64,000 nucleotides of DNA. Origin: Pseudomonas alcaligenes. GTDB lineage: Bacteria > Pseudomonadota > Gammaproteobacteria > Pseudomonadales > Pseudomonadaceae. The stretch's first letter is position 1. Every line of letters begins with the position of its first letter. Location of the stretch: contig NZ_CP154874.1 of assembly GCF_041729615.1 (NCBI RefSeq), forward strand, positions 3,207,501-3,271,500, in the 5' to 3' direction. The notes beneath the pieces are model-generated. The model did no database searches. It saw nothing but the letters and a program-made list of their open reading frames with translations, and was not told the DNA's origin. This document shows, one piece after another, positions 51,658 through 61,287 of the stretch. Position numbers and translations under genes: made by a program.

Positions 51658-52557
51658 GTGAATATATTGACCTTCGACCTCAACCTGCTGCGGGTGCTCG
51701 ATGCCCTGTTGCGCGAGCGCAACGTGTCGCGCGCCGCCGAGCGCCTGGCGTTGAGCCAGCCGGCCGTGAGCAACGCGCTGAACCGCCTGCGCGACCTGCT
51801 CGACGACCCGCTGCTGGTGCGTGTTGGCCGCGCCATGCAGCCGACGCCGCGGGCCCTGGAGCTGGAGGCGCCGATCCGCGCGGCGCTGCGGCAGATCGAG
51901 GAGAGCCTGGGCGAGGGCAGCCGCTTCGAGCCGGCACGTAGCCGCCAGCGTTTTCGCATCGCCCTCACCGACTACGCCGAGATGCTGCTGATGCCGCGCC
52001 TGCTGGCGCGCCTGGCCGAGCAGGCGCCGGGCGTGCGCATCGACGTGCAGCACCTGTCGCCACGGCTGCCGGCCGAGGCCCTGGAGAAGGGCGAGATCGA
52101 CCTCGCCCTGGGCCGTTTCGAGGCGTTGCCGCCGCGCTTCGCCGGGGTGCGCTGGATGAGCGAGACCTTGCAGCTGGTGGCGCGACGCGACCACCCGCAG
52201 CTGCGGGCGGGGCTCGACCTGGAGACCTTCCTGGGCCTGCGCCACCTGTGGGTGCATGGCGGGCAGACCCGCGGCATGGTCGAGCAGTGGCTGGGCGAGC
52301 ACGGCCTCGCCCGCGAGATCGTCTACACCACGCCCAACTACCTGCAGGCGGCGCACATCGCCGCCGGCGGCGACCTGGTGGCGGTGCTGCCGACGCGCCT
52401 GGCGCGCTACTTCGCCGGCCTGCTGCCGCTGCAGCTGTTCGACCTGCCGTTCGCCCTGGGGCCCTTCCACCTGGAGATCGTCAGCCTCGACCTGCGCCGC
52501 CGCGACCAGGCGCTGCAGTGGCTGGTCGCGCGCATCCGCGAAATCGGTCTGGAATAG
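51658..52557 (+). CDS. LysR-family transcriptional regulator
   Basis: 299 residues. The N-terminal winged helix (FDLNLLRVLDALLRERNVSR, then LSQPAVSNALNRLRDLLDDP) and a LysR substrate domain follow the PA2681/NodD-like group. GTG 51658 gives the standard NILTFDLN start; GTG 51637 would add seven residues and has GGGA upstream, so it is not excluded. It is divergent from the 3-hydroxyacyl-CoA/acyl-CoA dehydrogenase unit and likely controls it. The effector is unknown. Confidence 0.9.
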   Translation: MNILTFDLNLLRVLDALLRERNVSRAAERLALSQPAVSNALNRLRDLLDDPLLVRVGRAMQPTPRALELEAPIRAALRQIEESLGEGSRFEPARSRQRFRIALTDYAEMLLMPRLLARLAEQAPGVRIDVQHLSPRLPAEALEKGEIDLALGRFEALPPRFAGVRWMSETLQLVARRDHPQLRAGLDLETFLGLRHLWVHGGQTRGMVEQWLGEHGLAREIVYTTPNYLQAAHIAAGGDLVAVLPTRLARYFAGLLPLQLFDLPFALGPFHLEIVSLDLRRRDQALQWLVARIREIGLE

Positions 52558-52597
52558 GGCTTCCTATACTCAAGCCATCGCAACTGGAGGGATGGCT

Positions 52598-53242
52598 ATG
52601 GGCAGGCGGTACTGGGGGCTGGCGCTGGCGTGGCTGTGTTCGCCGCTGGCGGCGGCGACTCTGGAGGTGCAGTTGCGCGATGACCAGGGCCGGCCGCTGA
52701 GCGAGGCGGTGCTGTGGATCGAGCCGGGACCCGTGCAGGCGTTGCCGCTCGCGGCCCATGTCGACCAGCGCAAGCGCCAGTTCGTGCCCTATATCCTCGC
52801 CGTACAGACCGGCACCCGGGTGAGCTTCCCCAACGCCGACCCGATCAATCACCACGTCTATTCCTTCTCCGCCGCCAAGCGCTTCGAGCTGCGCCTGCAG
52901 AAGAGCAGCGAGGCGCCGCAGGAGGTGCTGTTCGACAAGCCCGGACTGGTCACCCTGGGCTGCAACATCCACGACTGGATGCTCGGCTTCGTGCTGGTGC
53001 TGGACAGCCCCTGGTTCGCCCAGGCCGATGCCCGGGGGCTGGCGCGCATCGACTACATGCCCTCCGCCGGCCAGCGCCTGCACCTGTGGCACCCGCGCAT
53101 CGCCGATGCCCCGGCGCAGCTGGTCCGCGCGCTGGACGGTGCAGGGCCGGTGAACTGGCAGCTGGTCGCGCCGCTCAGGCCAGACCCGCGGCCCAAGGAG
53201 CCCCAGGGGCGACCCAAGGGCAAGGGCGGCTACGCGCCATGA
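52598..53242 (+). CDS. Cupredoxin-like exported protein (methylamine utilisation type)
   Basis: 214 residues. The signal peptide ends near LAA (about residue 19). A cupredoxin-like domain has a potential type 1 copper set: His in PINHHVYSFS and Cys-x-x-His in LGCNIHDWMLGF. A Pro/Lys-rich tail (PRPKEPQGRPKGKGG) ends the protein. ATG 52598 has TGGAGG at 7-nt spacing, preferred over ATG 52592. It is coupled to the GGDEF-EAL gene by a 4-bp overlap. No methylamine dehydrogenase genes are present, so the family name does not tell the role. Copper binding is inferred. Confidence 0.82.
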   Translation: MGRRYWGLALAWLCSPLAAATLEVQLRDDQGRPLSEAVLWIEPGPVQALPLAAHVDQRKRQFVPYILAVQTGTRVSFPNADPINHHVYSFSAAKRFELRLQKSSEAPQEVLFDKPGLVTLGCNIHDWMLGFVLVLDSPWFAQADARGLARIDYMPSAGQRLHLWHPRIADAPAQLVRALDGAGPVNWQLVAPLRPDPRPKEPQGRPKGKGGYAP

Positions 53243-55590
53243 GCCTGCGCGGCAAGATCCTCGGTTTCTTCCTGCTGCTGCTGGTGGCGCTGATGCTGCT
53301 GCTGGCGCTACTGGTCTACCGCTCCACCTTCGGCCACAGCCTGCAGCAGGTGCAGGCGCAGCTGGGCTTCGCCCACCGCGTGCTGGCCAACGAGCTGCAC
53401 AGCCGGCGCCAGGCGCAGAGCGCCATGGCCGAGCTGATCGCCAAGGACTTCACCCTGCTCGGCGAGATCGCCGACCTGGTGACCAGTCCGCAGCAGGAGG
53501 CGCAGTCGCTGTCCGCCGCGCTGGAGTCCTTCGCCTCGCGCAGCCAGGCCGGCTTCGCCCTGGTGCTGGCGCCGGACGGCCTGGTGCTGGCCGGCACCAG
53601 TACCGAGCTGGAGCCCGGCACGCGCCTGCCCTGGGCCGGGCTGCTGAACGCGGCCGAACCGGACAGCGCCGAGCGCCTGGTGGTGCTCGATGGTCGCGTG
53701 CTGCACATCAACCTGACGCCGATCTTCGCCCCGCGTCCCAACCTGATGGGCTGGCTGCTGATGGCCTTCGAGCTGGACGATGCGGCCGTCAGTCACCTGG
53801 CCGAGCTCAGCGGTGCCGACGTGGCGCTGCTCGACGGCGCGCCAGGCGCCTACCGGGTGCTGGCCAGCAACCTGGCCGACCTGCCGCGCGCCGAGCTGGG
53901 CGGCAGCCATTTGCCGGACAGCGCCGAGGTCTTCCGTTTTCCCCTGCAGGGCCTGGAACAGCTGGCCCTGCGTGCACCGCTGGCCGGTACCGATGGCGAC
54001 CTGCAGGTGCTGCTGATGCGCTCGCTGTCCGCCGAACTGGCCCACTACCGGCCATTGCAGTGGCAGCTGGCGGGCATCTTCGCCGCCGCCCTGCTGCTGG
54101 CCGGGCTCGGCGCCCTGTGGATCGCCAACACGGTGAGCCGGCCACTGGCGCAGATGGTGGAGAACGTGCGGCGTATCGCCGGCGGCGACTACCAGGCCAG
54201 CGTGGCCAGCCAGGCCGGTGGCGAGGTCGGCCTGCTGGCCCGCGAGTTCGTCGCCATGCAGCGCGGCATCGCCGAGCGCGAGGCCACCATCGGCTTCCTC
54301 GCCTACCGCGACCCGCTGACCCAGCTGGCCAACCGCAACCGTTTCGCCGCCGAGCTGCAGCAGGCCCTGGCCCAATGCCCGGCGGGGGAGGGCGTGGCGG
54401 TGCTGCTGATGGACCTGGACAACTTCAAGGACCTCAACGACACCCTCGGCCACGAGGCCGGCGACCAGTTGCTGTGCCTGCTCGCGCGGCGCCTGCAGGA
54501 GTTGCTGCGCGAGGGCGAGCAGCTGGCGCGCCTCGGCGGGGACGAGTTCGCCGTGCTGCTGCCGCGCTGCCACCCGGGCGACCTGATACCGGCCGCCGAG
54601 CACTACCGCGGCGCCCTGCAGCAGCCCTTCGTGGTACGCGGCATCGGCATGACCCTCAACGCCACCCTCGGCATCGCCCTGCATCCGGACCATGGCGAGA
54701 GTGCCGGCAGCCTGCTGCAGCATGCCGAGGTGGCCATGTACTGGGGCAAGGCGCAGCACGCACCCTATGCGCTGTACCGCCCGGAGCTGGATCGTCACAG
54801 CCTGGTGCGCCTGGCGCTGATGAGCGAGCTAAAGGGCGCGGTGGAGCAGGGCCAGCTGAGCCTGTACTTCCAACCCAAGCTGGAGATTCGGGCGCGCCGC
54901 CTGCTCGGGGTGGAGTGCCTGGTGCGCTGGATTCATCCGGTGCACGGCTTCGTCCCCCCGGACGAGTTCATCCCCCTGGCCGAGCAGACCGGCAACGTCT
55001 GCGCGCTGACCCGCTGGGTGGTGCGTACCGCCCTGACGCAGAGCCGCGCCTGGCATGACCAGGGGCTGGACCTGAAGGTGGCGGTCAACGTCTCCGCGCT
55101 GGACCTGGCCGATCCCGGCTTCGCCGGCTATATCGCCACCCAGCTGGCCGAGCACGGCGTGCCGCCGGCCGGCCTGGTGGTGGAAATCACCGAGAGCGCG
55201 GTGATGGCCGACCCCGAACTGGCCATGGGCCAGCTGCAGCAGCTGTGCGAGCTCGGCGTGCGCCTGTCGATCGACGACTACGGTACCGGCTACTCCAGCA
55301 TGGCCCAACTCAAGCGCCTGCCGGTGCACGAGCTGAAGATCGACAAGTCCTTCGTCCAGGACCTGCTGAGCAACCCGGACGACGACATCATCGTCCGCTC
55401 CACCGTCGAGCTGGGCCACAACATGGGGCTCAGAGTGGTGGCCGAGGGCGTGGAGACGGACGCCGTGCTGCAGCGCCTCGACCAGCTCGGCTGCGACATC
55501 GCCCAGGGCTACCTGCTGAGCAAGCCGCTGGCGCCGCAGGCCTTTGCCGACTGGCTGGCGCAGACCCACTGGGGCCTGCCGCGTCTCTAG
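53239..55590 (+). CDS. Membrane GGDEF-EAL cyclic-di-GMP enzyme
   Basis: 783 residues. One membrane helix (about 9-27), a periplasmic sensor of about 240 residues, a second helix (about 272-292), HAMP, then GGDEF (exact motif RLGGDEFAVLL, near residue 433) and EAL domains. The EAL motif is ECL (GVECLVRWIHP, near 559), a common variant. Other phosphodiesterase residues are present: NVSALDL, VEITESAVM, DDYGTGYSS, KIDKSFV and QGYLLSKP. So both activities are possible, with synthesis or hydrolysis of c-di-GMP set by the sensor. Translational coupling to the cupredoxin-like protein suggests a copper or redox input, which is inference. Confidence 0.92.
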   Translation: MSLRGKILGFFLLLLVALMLLLALLVYRSTFGHSLQQVQAQLGFAHRVLANELHSRRQAQSAMAELIAKDFTLLGEIADLVTSPQQEAQSLSAALESFASRSQAGFALVLAPDGLVLAGTSTELEPGTRLPWAGLLNAAEPDSAERLVVLDGRVLHINLTPIFAPRPNLMGWLLMAFELDDAAVSHLAELSGADVALLDGAPGAYRVLASNLADLPRAELGGSHLPDSAEVFRFPLQGLEQLALRAPLAGTDGDLQVLLMRSLSAELAHYRPLQWQLAGIFAAALLLAGLGALWIANTVSRPLAQMVENVRRIAGGDYQASVASQAGGEVGLLAREFVAMQRGIAEREATIGFLAYRDPLTQLANRNRFAAELQQALAQCPAGEGVAVLLMDLDNFKDLNDTLGHEAGDQLLCLLARRLQELLREGEQLARLGGDEFAVLLPRCHPGDLIPAAEHYRGALQQPFVVRGIGMTLNATLGIALHPDHGESAGSLLQHAEVAMYWGKAQHAPYALYRPELDRHSLVRLALMSELKGAVEQGQLSLYFQPKLEIRARRLLGVECLVRWIHPVHGFVPPDEFIPLAEQTGNVCALTRWVVRTALTQSRAWHDQGLDLKVAVNVSALDLADPGFAGYIATQLAEHGVPPAGLVVEITESAVMADPELAMGQLQQLCELGVRLSIDDYGTGYSSMAQLKRLPVHELKIDKSFVQDLLSNPDDDIIVRSTVELGHNMGLRVVAEGVETDAVLQRLDQLGCDIAQGYLLSKPLAPQAFADWLAQTHWGLPRL

Positions 55591-55610
55591 GCTCCGGCGT
55601 TCGCCCCGAC

Positions 55611-57095
55611 TTACAGCGGGGCTGCGAGCGGTTCGGCTGTCGCCGGCGAGGAGAACTGCAGGCAGCCATCCTCGAGGCGGGCGTAGCGCAGCAGGAGCAG
55701 GTCCAGCAGGTAGTTCTGGTACAGCTTCCAGGGCAGGCGGTCGCCCTGGCTCGGCAGCAGGTGGGCGGCGCGGCGGATGTAGCCGGACTGCAGGTCGAGG
55801 AAGGGCGTCGGGCGTACCCGGCCGCTGGGCTCGCGCGGGGTCACCTGGCGCATGCCGCTGGCCTCCATGTGGCGCAGCAGGCGGCACAGGTACTGGCAGG
55901 AGAGGTCGGCCTTGAGGGTCCAGCTGGCGTTGGTGTAGCCCAGTACCACGGCGGCATTGGGCAGGTCGCGCAGCATGATGCCGCGGTAGCCCATGCTCTG
56001 CGCGGCGTCGAAGGGCTGGCCGTCGACCGCCAGCTGCATGCCGCCGAACAGCTGCAGCTGCAGGCCGGTGGCGCTGACGATGGTGTCGGCGGTCAGCTCG
56101 CGGCCGGACTGCAGGCGGATGCCGCTGGCGGTGAGGCACTCGATCGGCTCGGTGACCATGTCCGCCTGGCCGCTGCGCAGCGCGGCGAACAGGTCGCCGT
56201 CCGGCACGGCGCAGACCCGCTCGTCCCAGGGCCGGTAGCGCGGGCTGAAGTGGCGCATGTCGAAGTCCGCGTCCAGCTGCCGCCGCACCAGGCCCAGCAG
56301 CAGGCGCCGCACCAGGCCGGGGAAGCGCCTGGCCAGCTTGTGGAAGAGCATCTGCAGGGCCACGTTGCGGGTGCGCGCGATGCGGTACACCCAGGTTTCC
56401 GGCAGCAGCTTGCGCAGCCCGGCGAGCAGGCGGTCGTGCTGCGGCAGGTTGATCACGTAGCTCGGCGAGCGCTGCAGCAGGGTCACCTGCGCGCCGCGTG
56501 CCGCCAGCGCCGGCACCAGGGTCACGGCGGTGGCGCCGCTGCCGATCACCACGATGCGCCGGCCGGCCGGGTCATAGTCCTGCGGCCAGTGCTGCGGGTG
56601 GATGAAGGTGCCCCTGTACTCCGCGCGCCCCGGGAAGTCCGGGGTGTAGCCGGCCTCATAGCGGTAGTAGCCGGTGCACAGCAGCAGGAAGCGGCAGCTC
56701 AGGCGCCGCGGCTCGGCCTCGTCGGCGCAGCGTACCTGCAGGGTCCAGGTGGCGCTGGCGCTGTCCCAGTCGGCGCGCAGCACCCGGTGGCGGTAGCGGA
56801 TCAGCGCGTCGACGCCGTGTTCGCGGGCGGTGTCCGCGAGGTAGCGGCGGATCGCCGGGCCGTCGGCGATGGCCTGCGCATCGGTCCAGGGGCGGAAGCC
56901 GTAGCCCAGGGTGTACATGTCCGAGTCGGAGCGGATGCCTGGGTAGCGGAACAGGTCCCAGGTGCCGCCCAGCGCTTCGCGCCCCTCGAGGATGGCCAGG
57001 CGCTGGCCCGGCAGCTCGCGGCGCAGGTGGCAGGCGGCGCCGATGCCGGACAGGCCGGCGCCGACGATCAGGACATCCAGGTGTTCGATGGACAT
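55611..57095 (-). CDS. Flavin-containing monooxygenase (FMO/Baeyer-Villiger type)
   Basis: 494 residues. The FAD site is VLIVGAGLSGIGAACHLRREL, followed by GGTWDLFRYPGIRSDSDM, a typical monooxygenase stretch. The NADPH site is RIVVIGSGATAVTLVPALAA, and the FMO-like FHPQHWPQ-type sequence is present as FIHPQHWPQDYD. The related BVMO fingerprint FxGxxxHxxxW is approximated by FPGRAEYRGTFIHPQHWP. The substrate is unknown; oxygenation of ketones or thioethers is possible. It is a single-gene unit. Confidence 0.87.
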   Translation of the reverse strand: MSIEHLDVLIVGAGLSGIGAACHLRRELPGQRLAILEGREALGGTWDLFRYPGIRSDSDMYTLGYGFRPWTDAQAIADGPAIRRYLADTAREHGVDALIRYRHRVLRADWDSASATWTLQVRCADEAEPRRLSCRFLLLCTGYYRYEAGYTPDFPGRAEYRGTFIHPQHWPQDYDPAGRRIVVIGSGATAVTLVPALAARGAQVTLLQRSPSYVINLPQHDRLLAGLRKLLPETWVYRIARTRNVALQMLFHKLARRFPGLVRRLLLGLVRRQLDADFDMRHFSPRYRPWDERVCAVPDGDLFAALRSGQADMVTEPIECLTASGIRLQSGRELTADTIVSATGLQLQLFGGMQLAVDGQPFDAAQSMGYRGIMLRDLPNAAVVLGYTNASWTLKADLSCQYLCRLLRHMEASGMRQVTPREPSGRVRPTPFLDLQSGYIRRAAHLLPSQGDRLPWKLYQNYLLDLLLLRYARLEDGCLQFSSPATAEPLAAPL

Positions 57096-57216
57096 GCGTG
57101 CTCCTCGTGGCGTGGCGTCGGATCAGCCTAGCGCGCCGTTGATCCGGCGCAAGGCAGCCTCGGCTCCAGGGTCTAGGCTGATAGCCATGACTGTCCATCC
57201 GCAACAGGAGTTCGCC

Positions 57217-58032
57217 ATGGCCAAAGCCAAGGACAAAAGCGTCAAGCCGCAGGTTGCTGCGCAGAAGCTCGGGCGCAAGGACTACGAGAAGGCCCTGGCG
57301 CAGCTGCACGTCGAGCTGGTCAAGCTGCAGCAGTGGGTGGTGGCCAGTGGGGCCAAGGTGGTGATCGTCTTCGAGGGGCGCGATGGCGCCGGCAAGGGCG
57401 GCACCATCAAGGCGCTCACCGAGCGGGTCAGCCCCAGGGTGTTCCGCGTGGTGGCGCTGCCGGCGCCGACCGAGCGGGAGAAGAGCCAGATGTATGTGCA
57501 GCGTTACCTGACGCAGATGCCGGCGGCCGGCGAGATCGTGATCTTCGACCGTAGCTGGTACAACCGCGCCGGCGTGGAGCGGGTCATGGGCTTCTGCAGC
57601 GAGGCGCAGGTGAAGAAGTTCCTCGCCCTGGCGCCGCTGTTCGAGCGCACCATGGTCGAGTCGGGGATCATCCTGCTCAAGTACTGGCTGGAGGTCAGCC
57701 CGGAAGAGCAGGAGCGGCGCCTGCACGCGCGCATCGATGACGGGCGCAAGGTGTGGAAGCTGTCGCCCATGGACATCAAGTCGTTCGACCGCTGGGACGA
57801 CTACACCCGCGCCCGCGACGAGATGTTCGAGTCCACCGACACGCCCTGGGCGCCCTGGTTCGTCGCCCGCTCGGAGGACAAGAAACGGGTGCGCCTGAAC
57901 CTGATCAGTCACCTGTTGCAGCAGATTCCCTACCAGCCGGTGGAGCAGCCCAGGGTCAAGCTGCCCAAGCGCAAGATCGGCAAGTACCAGCCGGCCAACT
58001 ACCCGTTCAAATACATCGCCGAGCCCTTCTGA
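57217..58032 (+). CDS. ppk2: Polyphosphate kinase 2
   Basis: 271 residues. Classical single-domain PPK2: P-loop VVIVFEGRDGAGKGGTIKAL, lid and Walker B FDRSWYNRAGVERVMGFC, and the RHARIDD-like ERRLHARIDDGRKVWKLSPMD. It phosphorylates NDPs/NMPs from polyphosphate or the reverse. ATG 57217 follows AGGAG at 6-nt spacing. The first 25 residues are Lys-rich. It is the second PPK2-family gene in the window; compare 27421-28230, which has a divergent P-loop. Confidence 0.93.
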   Translation: MAKAKDKSVKPQVAAQKLGRKDYEKALAQLHVELVKLQQWVVASGAKVVIVFEGRDGAGKGGTIKALTERVSPRVFRVVALPAPTEREKSQMYVQRYLTQMPAAGEIVIFDRSWYNRAGVERVMGFCSEAQVKKFLALAPLFERTMVESGIILLKYWLEVSPEEQERRLHARIDDGRKVWKLSPMDIKSFDRWDDYTRARDEMFESTDTPWAPWFVARSEDKKRVRLNLISHLLQQIPYQPVEQPRVKLPKRKIGKYQPANYPFKYIAEPF

Positions 58033-58117
58033 GCGAGGCCAAACCCGCGGTGGGATCGAACGCCGTCTTTCCCGTGAGCCATTGCCAGGCAGGCGCAGCG
58101 CGCCAAGGAGGCAGCCC

Positions 58118-59164
58118 ATGGCAGAGCAGAAAGAGCGTCTGATCCTGCTGTTCGACGGTACCTGGAACGATCCGCAGGACCGCACCAACGTCTATCGCCT
58201 GTCGCGCTGCCTCGAGGATTTCGACGGCAAGCTGCGCCAGCGTTTCTTCTACGACCCCGGCGTGGGCACCACGCCGCTGACCCGCCTGGCCGGCGGGGCC
58301 TTCGGCAGCGGCCTGAGCCGCAACCTGCTGGAGGGTTACGACTGGCTGGTGCGGCGCTACCTGCAGGGCAGCGAGATATTCGTCTTCGGCTTCAGCCGTG
58401 GTGCCTACACCGCGCGCAGCCTGGTCGGCATGCTGCGCAAGTGCGGCCTGCTGCACACCTCGACGCCCGCGCTGCTGAAGCAGGCCGAGGCGCTCTATCG
58501 CAACAAGGCGGTGGCGCCTGACGACAGCCTGGCCTGTGGCTTCCGGCAGAAGTACAGCCGCGATGTGGAAGTGGCCCTGGTCGGCGTGTGGGACACGGTC
58601 GGCGCGCTCGGCGTACCGGGCACCCTGGTCTCGGAGCGCGGCCTGTATGCCTGGCACGACACCCAGCTGTCGAAGATCGTGCGCCGCGCCTACCACGCGA
58701 TGGCCCTGGACGAATTTCGCGCGGCCTACGATGTGGCGCCGTGGACCGGCCAGCACAAGCCCGAGCAGCTGGAGGTGGAGCAGCGCTGGTTCATCGGCGC
58801 CCATGCCAACGTGGGCGGTGGTTACGAGCAGGACGCGCTGTGCGAACTGCCGCTGGCCTGGATGCTGCGCAAGGCCGCCGACGCCGGGCTCAGGCTGAAG
58901 CTGCCGCCGCTCGCCGAAGACGCCTGGATGGGGCGCCCGGCGGCGTCCTACGAGGACTTCATTGGGGGCGCTTATGCCGCCTGGCGCAGGGCCTGGCGCG
59001 GTGGCGACGGTCGTCACTACCGGCTGTTCGATCGGGACGACAGGGGCAACCGCGCGCTGGGGGTGACGGTCGATCCGTCGGTCTGGCGGCGCTGGCGAGA
59101 GGATGCGGGCTATCGCCCGCGGACCCTGACCGACGCCGGGGTGCAGCCGCCGCACGATGCCTGA
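58118..59164 (+). CDS. DUF2235 alpha/beta-hydrolase protein
   Basis: 348 residues. The start RLILLFDGTWNDPQDRTNVYRL is the hallmark of DUF2235, and the nucleophile elbow GFSRGAYTAR carries Ser93. A further conserved WFIGAHANVGGGY block may hold the acid and His. The family includes T6SS Tle1 phospholipase effectors, but those are larger and sit with vgrG or immunity genes, neither of which is here. A strong AAGGAGG ribosome site precedes ATG 58118. It lies 85 bp after ppk2, perhaps in one transcript. Confidence 0.85.
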   Translation: MAEQKERLILLFDGTWNDPQDRTNVYRLSRCLEDFDGKLRQRFFYDPGVGTTPLTRLAGGAFGSGLSRNLLEGYDWLVRRYLQGSEIFVFGFSRGAYTARSLVGMLRKCGLLHTSTPALLKQAEALYRNKAVAPDDSLACGFRQKYSRDVEVALVGVWDTVGALGVPGTLVSERGLYAWHDTQLSKIVRRAYHAMALDEFRAAYDVAPWTGQHKPEQLEVEQRWFIGAHANVGGGYEQDALCELPLAWMLRKAADAGLRLKLPPLAEDAWMGRPAASYEDFIGGAYAAWRRAWRGGDGRHYRLFDRDDRGNRALGVTVDPSVWRRWREDAGYRPRTLTDAGVQPPHDA

Positions 59165-59183
59165 GGCAGCGTGCGGCGCGTGC

Positions 59184-60449
59184 TCAGATTTCCGGATCGA
59201 TCTGCGGGTGCTTGTGCCAGGCGCTGCCGCCGGGCAGCAGCAGGTTCAGCGCGAGGGCGGCGATGGCGCACAGAGAGATGCCGGAGAGGGCGAATTCCTG
59301 GCCGCCGATGACCATGCCGCCGATGCCGAACACTAGGGTCACCGAGACGATGATCAGGTTGCGCGCCTCGGACAGGTCGACCTGGTGGCGGTTCAGGGTG
59401 TTCAGGCCGACCACCGCGATGGAGCCGAACAGCAGGCAGAGGATGCCGCCCATCACCGGCACCGGGATGGCCTGCAGCGCCGCGCCGAACTTGCCGATGA
59501 AGGCCAGGGCGATGGCGAACACGGCGGCCCAGGTCATGATCTTCGGGTTGAAGTTCTTGGTCAGCATCACCGCGCCGGTCACCTCGGCGTAGGTGGTGTT
59601 GGGCGGGCCACCGAACAGGCCGGCGGCCGAGGTGGCCAGGCCGTCGCCGAGCAGGGTGCGGTGCAGGCCGGGCTTCTTGATGAAGTTGTTGCCGGTGACG
59701 CTGCCAATGGCCACCACCCCGCCGATATGCTCGATGGCCGGAGCCAGGGCCACCGGCACTATGTAGAGGATGGCGCCCCAGTGCAGTTCGGGGGCGACGA
59801 AGGCCGGCAGCGCCAGCCAGGGCGCGGCGGCGATGGCGTCGGTCTTGATCACGCCGAAGAAGGCGGCCAGCAGGCAGCCCACGGCGATGCCGGCGAGGAT
59901 CGGCACCAGGCGCAGCAGACCCTTGCCGAGCACGGCCACCAGCAGGGTGGTGACCAGCGCCGGCATGGAGATCAGCATGGCGGTCTGGTAGGGCACCAGC
60001 TCCATGGCGCCGTCGCCGCTCTTGCCCATGGCCATGTTCACCGCCACCGGCGACAGGGCCAGGCCGATGGAGATGATCACCGGCGCGATCACCACCGGCG
60101 GCAGCAGGCGGTCGATGAAGCCGGCGCCACGCACCCGCACCAGCGCGCTGAGCAGCACGTAGACCAGGCCGGCGGCGACTATGCCGCCGAGCACCGCGGG
60201 CAGGCCGAACTGGCCCTTGGCGGCGATGATCGGCGCGATGAAGGCGAAGCTCGACGCCAGGAACACCGGCACCTGGCGGCCGGTGACCAGCTGGAACAGC
60301 AGGGTGCCGACGCCGGCGGTGAACAGCGCCACGTTGGGGTCCATGCCGGTGATCAGCGGCATCAGCACGAGGGCGCCGAAGGCCACGAAGAGCATCTGCG
60401 CGCCGGAGATCACCTGGCGCCAGAGGGGGTCGTTGAACTGCTGGGTCAT
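59184..60449 (-). CDS. uraA: Uracil permease (NCS2 family)
   Basis: 421 residues with about 14 membrane segments. Uracil:H+ symport. Family blocks include FVAFGALVLMPLITGMDPNVALFTAG, GHIGGVVAIGSVTGNNFIKK-like EHIGGVVAIGSVTGN, and GLFGGPPNTTYAEVTGAV, which are typical of NAT/NCS2 transporters. It lies 2 bp downstream of upp, the conserved salvage pair. Confidence 0.93.
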   Translation of the reverse strand: MTQQFNDPLWRQVISGAQMLFVAFGALVLMPLITGMDPNVALFTAGVGTLLFQLVTGRQVPVFLASSFAFIAPIIAAKGQFGLPAVLGGIVAAGLVYVLLSALVRVRGAGFIDRLLPPVVIAPVIISIGLALSPVAVNMAMGKSGDGAMELVPYQTAMLISMPALVTTLLVAVLGKGLLRLVPILAGIAVGCLLAAFFGVIKTDAIAAAPWLALPAFVAPELHWGAILYIVPVALAPAIEHIGGVVAIGSVTGNNFIKKPGLHRTLLGDGLATSAAGLFGGPPNTTYAEVTGAVMLTKNFNPKIMTWAAVFAIALAFIGKFGAALQAIPVPVMGGILCLLFGSIAVVGLNTLNRHQVDLSEARNLIIVSVTLVFGIGGMVIGGQEFALSGISLCAIAALALNLLLPGGSAWHKHPQIDPEI

Positions 60450-60451
60450 GC

Positions 60452-61090
60452 TCAGGCGTCCTTCTGCTTGGTGCCAAAGATCTTGTCGCCGGCATCGCCC
60501 AGGCCGGGAATGATGTAGCCGTGTTCGTTGAGGCGCTGGTCGATCGAGGCGGTGTAGATCACCACGTCCGGGTGGGCGTCCTCGACCGCCTGGATGCCTT
60601 CCGGCGCGGCGACCAGCACCATGGCGCGGATCTCCTTGCAGCCGGCCTTCTTCAGCAGGTCGATGGTGGCGACCAGCGAGCCGCCGGTGGCCAGCATGGG
60701 GTCGACGATCAGCGCCAGGCGCTCGTCGATCTCCGGCGCCAGCTTCTCCAGGTAGGTGTGTGCCTGCAGGGTCTCCTCGTTGCGGGCGATGCCCACGGCG
60801 CTCACCTTGGCTCCGGGGATCAGGCTGAGCACGCCGTCGAGCATGCCGATGCCGGCGCGCAGGATCGGTACCACGGTGATCTTCTTGCCGGCGATCTTCT
60901 CCACCTGCACCGGCCCGGCCCAGCCCTGGATCTCGTAGCTTTCCAGCGGCAGGTCGTTGGTCGCCTCGTAGGTCAGCAGGGCGCCCACTTCCTGGGCCAG
61001 TTCGCGGAAATTCTTGGTACTGATGTCGGCGCGGCGCATCAGGCCGAGCTTGTGGCGGATCAGCGGGTGGCGGATCTCACGGATGGGCAT
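60452..61090 (-). CDS. upp: Uracil phosphoribosyltransferase
   Basis: 212 residues. Converts uracil and PRPP to UMP. The PRPP loop is [16 protein letters not shown], a typical [19 protein letters not shown] block is present, and the uracil site ends in [19 protein letters not shown] 61090 gives the family length; the frame is open 31 codons further upstream, but the protein start [16 protein letters not shown] is canonical. Confidence 0.96.
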   Translation of the reverse strand: MPIREIRHPLIRHKLGLMRRADISTKNFRELAQEVGALLTYEATNDLPLESYEIQGWAGPVQVEKIAGKKITVVPILRAGIGMLDGVLSLIPGAKVSAVGIARNEETLQAHTYLEKLAPEIDERLALIVDPMLATGGSLVATIDLLKKAGCKEIRAMVLVAAPEGIQAVEDAHPDVVIYTASIDQRLNEHGYIIPGLGDAGDKIFGTKQKDA

Positions 61091-61287
61091 GCGGAGTTCT
61101 CCGGGCGGGCAAAAATTCTGGCTAGAGTAAAGCACTGCTGATGCCAGATAGAAGCCGCGCAGTTTACCGATTCGCCTGAGCAAATGGTCAGAAAATACGC
61201 CGCCAGGCTTGCCCTCCAGCGCTCATCTGAGTAACTTTGCCGGCCATTTTTTATGACCTACCATCCTTGGCGGTCACCCTTCGGGCC

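Noticed and set aside
52256..53242. 328-codon start for the cupredoxin-like protein
   Set aside because: The first 114 codons overlap the LysR gene in another frame. A ribosome site and signal peptide fix the start at 52598.
58118..59164. Type VI secretion phospholipase effector (Tle1) call for the DUF2235 gene
   Set aside because: Shorter than Tle1 effectors, with no vgrG, hcp or immunity gene nearby.
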